DNA of 64,000 nt from Crocodylus rhombifer (Eukaryota; Chordata; Crocodylia; Crocodylidae), in contig JAVSML010020801.1 in NCBI GenBank assembly GCA_038503035.1, forward strand, positions 119,105 to 183,104, in the 5' to 3' direction. The notes under the pieces were generated by a model. The model was not told where the DNA came from and did no database searches. It worked only from the letters and a program-made list of their open reading frames with translations. The translations under genes were made by a program, and so were the position numbers. Below, one piece after another: positions 62,756-64,000 of this stretch; within the stretch, counting starts at the first letter, position 1, and the number at the start of each line of letters is the position of its first letter.

Positions 62756-62852
62756 AGCCATGGCACTCCTGGCTGTGTCTCTGGCTGTCCATAATGCCAA
62801 CTGTGCATGTACCACCCAGAGCCTCACAGACAGCAGATACACAGGCGAAGGC

Positions 62853-63838
62853 TGTGGCGGGCCAGGAGGAGGCGCTTCAGCGTTGAGCCACCCACCTTCC
62901 TGCACCTGACCACCTGCCAGGCTCCGAGTGCCTCCCTGGGGTGCCTTGCATCCGCCTGACCCCCTTCCTGGAGCACACTCACTAGTCTGGGGGTAACATT
63001 GCTGCCACTACCCTGAGAGGGGACTTTCTCGGCCGTGTCCTCAGAGAAACACAGGCCTCATAATCCTACGGGTACTTGACCCAGTACAGGCACTTTGGGC
63101 ACTTCCCCAAGTCGGGGGGCAAAAGGGAAAGTCTCCCTTAGTCCACAGACCTAAGAGACCTTTTAGGCACAATTTAGACCCCCCCTCAAGAAGTCTCTTA
63201 CACCCGTCACCAAGGGGAACTGTATTGATTACAGGGGTGGGGTGAAAATAGGGCACAAGATTGAGCAATATCCTAGAAATCCTAAAGAGCAAACAGTCTG
63301 GCTGAGGTAGCCTTCTGATCACACATCTGAGTTACTGCCAGCTAGATATCTATCAGATCTCGAGCAGCTTACTCACAAGCATCTTCCTGAGGCTGGTGGC
63401 GATCCCCTCTGGAGGCAGGCTGTTCCCCGCTCCTGAGCTATGGGGGAGAGAGCCCGTTTCAGATGGTCAAGGTCCTCTCTACGTCTGAGTCCCCCGCATG
63501 ACTGCTGCCCCCTCCTCCTGGGCAGTCTTAACTTAGCCCCTGTGACCTCGTTTCCCATGTCCAATGCAGGCCAGCACCTGTTGGCTGTGACCAACCAATA
63601 TGAAATACATCACCATTTGCCAGGCAGACTCTAGCCCACCAGGTATTAGCCTCTCACCCAGGTAGCCGATACCAGTCCCATAGGCAGAGGGAGCAGGTCC
63701 CCCCTCCCTCAGGACTGGAGCCAGCTCAGGTTCCCTAAAGAGAGAGGGTAAAGGTGTGTCTCCTCTGCTGGGCCCATCCTCATCACACTGTCACAGCACA
63801 GAGATTTTGCGCAGAAACAAAGGTGGCTTCCTGCCACA
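62853..63838 (-). mobile_element. Solo LTR, family A copy 6 (duplicate of copy 3)
   Basis: 986 bp, the same length as copy 3 and without visible differences, including both flanks. It arose by the segmental duplication and not by a new insertion. Confidence 0.88.
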
Positions 63839-64000
63839 GAGGCTGCCTGGGCCAGGCTGGGCTCCCTGCTTGGGAAGTGGTGTAGGGAGAGACCTGGGGT
63901 GTGGCGTGGGGTATGCTGCCATGCAGGGTGGGGGCATGGCTTGCAGCACTGCAGGGGGCATTTCATGTGGTGCAGGGTGGGTGGCACACCACAGGGTGCC

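Larger units (their letters stand above)
58666..64000 (+). repeat. Segmental duplication, copy 2 (pairs with 21,046-26,361)
   Basis: Same order as copy 1: upstream sequence, four IgSF exons, poly(A) signal, LTR. From about 62,241 to the window end I found only one 1-nt length difference from copy 1. Upstream, differences are common, including a shorter intron 1 and different MITE interior. Confidence 0.92.

Overview
The window looks like vertebrate nuclear DNA, most likely from a crocodilian or perhaps a turtle. The evidence is at least twelve CR1 non-LTR retrotransposon segments of several ages, a Gmr1-like Ty3/gypsy relic, a Tx1-like LINE tail, tRNA(Pro)-related sequences, and split immunoglobulin-superfamily (IgSF) exons with phase-1 introns. 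Nothing bacterial, viral-genomic or CRISPR-like is seen. The species call is inference; CR1 dominance and the absence of recognisable L1 or Alu fit a sauropsid.

Layout. 1-5.3 kb: Tx1-like LINE fragment, a solo LTR, and a broken Gmr1-like element (SCAN-like Gag, zinc knuckle, integrase, then reverse transcriptase). 5.3-7.4 kb: a tRNA(Pro)-bearing unit split by a CR1. 7.4-11.3 kb: a nearly full-length dead CR1. 12.6-13.9 kb: the orphan last exon and 3'UTR of calumenin (CALU) on the minus strand, interrupted by an LTR. 14.4-18.9 kb: 3' half of an IgSF pseudogene (TM, D1, D2, broken D3, tail, poly(A) signal). 21.6-33.5 kb: an IgSF gene with open exons in the order leader, V, C1, stalk, TM, D1, D2, D3. 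34.3-36.9 kb: LTR, a second tRNA unit with a good tRNA-Pro(AGG), and tandem repeats. 36.9-56.3 kb: mostly CR1, including one copy whose ORF2 carries a single nonsense codon and a young copy nested in an old one; also an inverted third tRNA unit and a stray IgSF exon fragment. 57.1-64 kb: LTR, then a second IgSF gene (leader, V, C1, stalk) lying in a segmental duplication of 21.0-26.4 kb that runs off the window.

How it works together. The only plausible protein-coding host genes are the IgSF receptors. The V plus C1 pair most resembles the B7/butyrophilin group, with NCR3LG1 (B7-H6)-like proteins as best guess. They form a tandem array enlarged by duplication. Each copied gene has an ISRE-like box about 50 bp before the ATG and a possible intronic poly(A) site after the stalk exon. 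In the middle gene the TM exon is followed by three more in-frame Ig exons, which is topologically odd and is the most interesting signal here. The calumenin exon appears stranded, since no other CALU exon was recognised. All exon calls come from reading splice sites and frames by eye.
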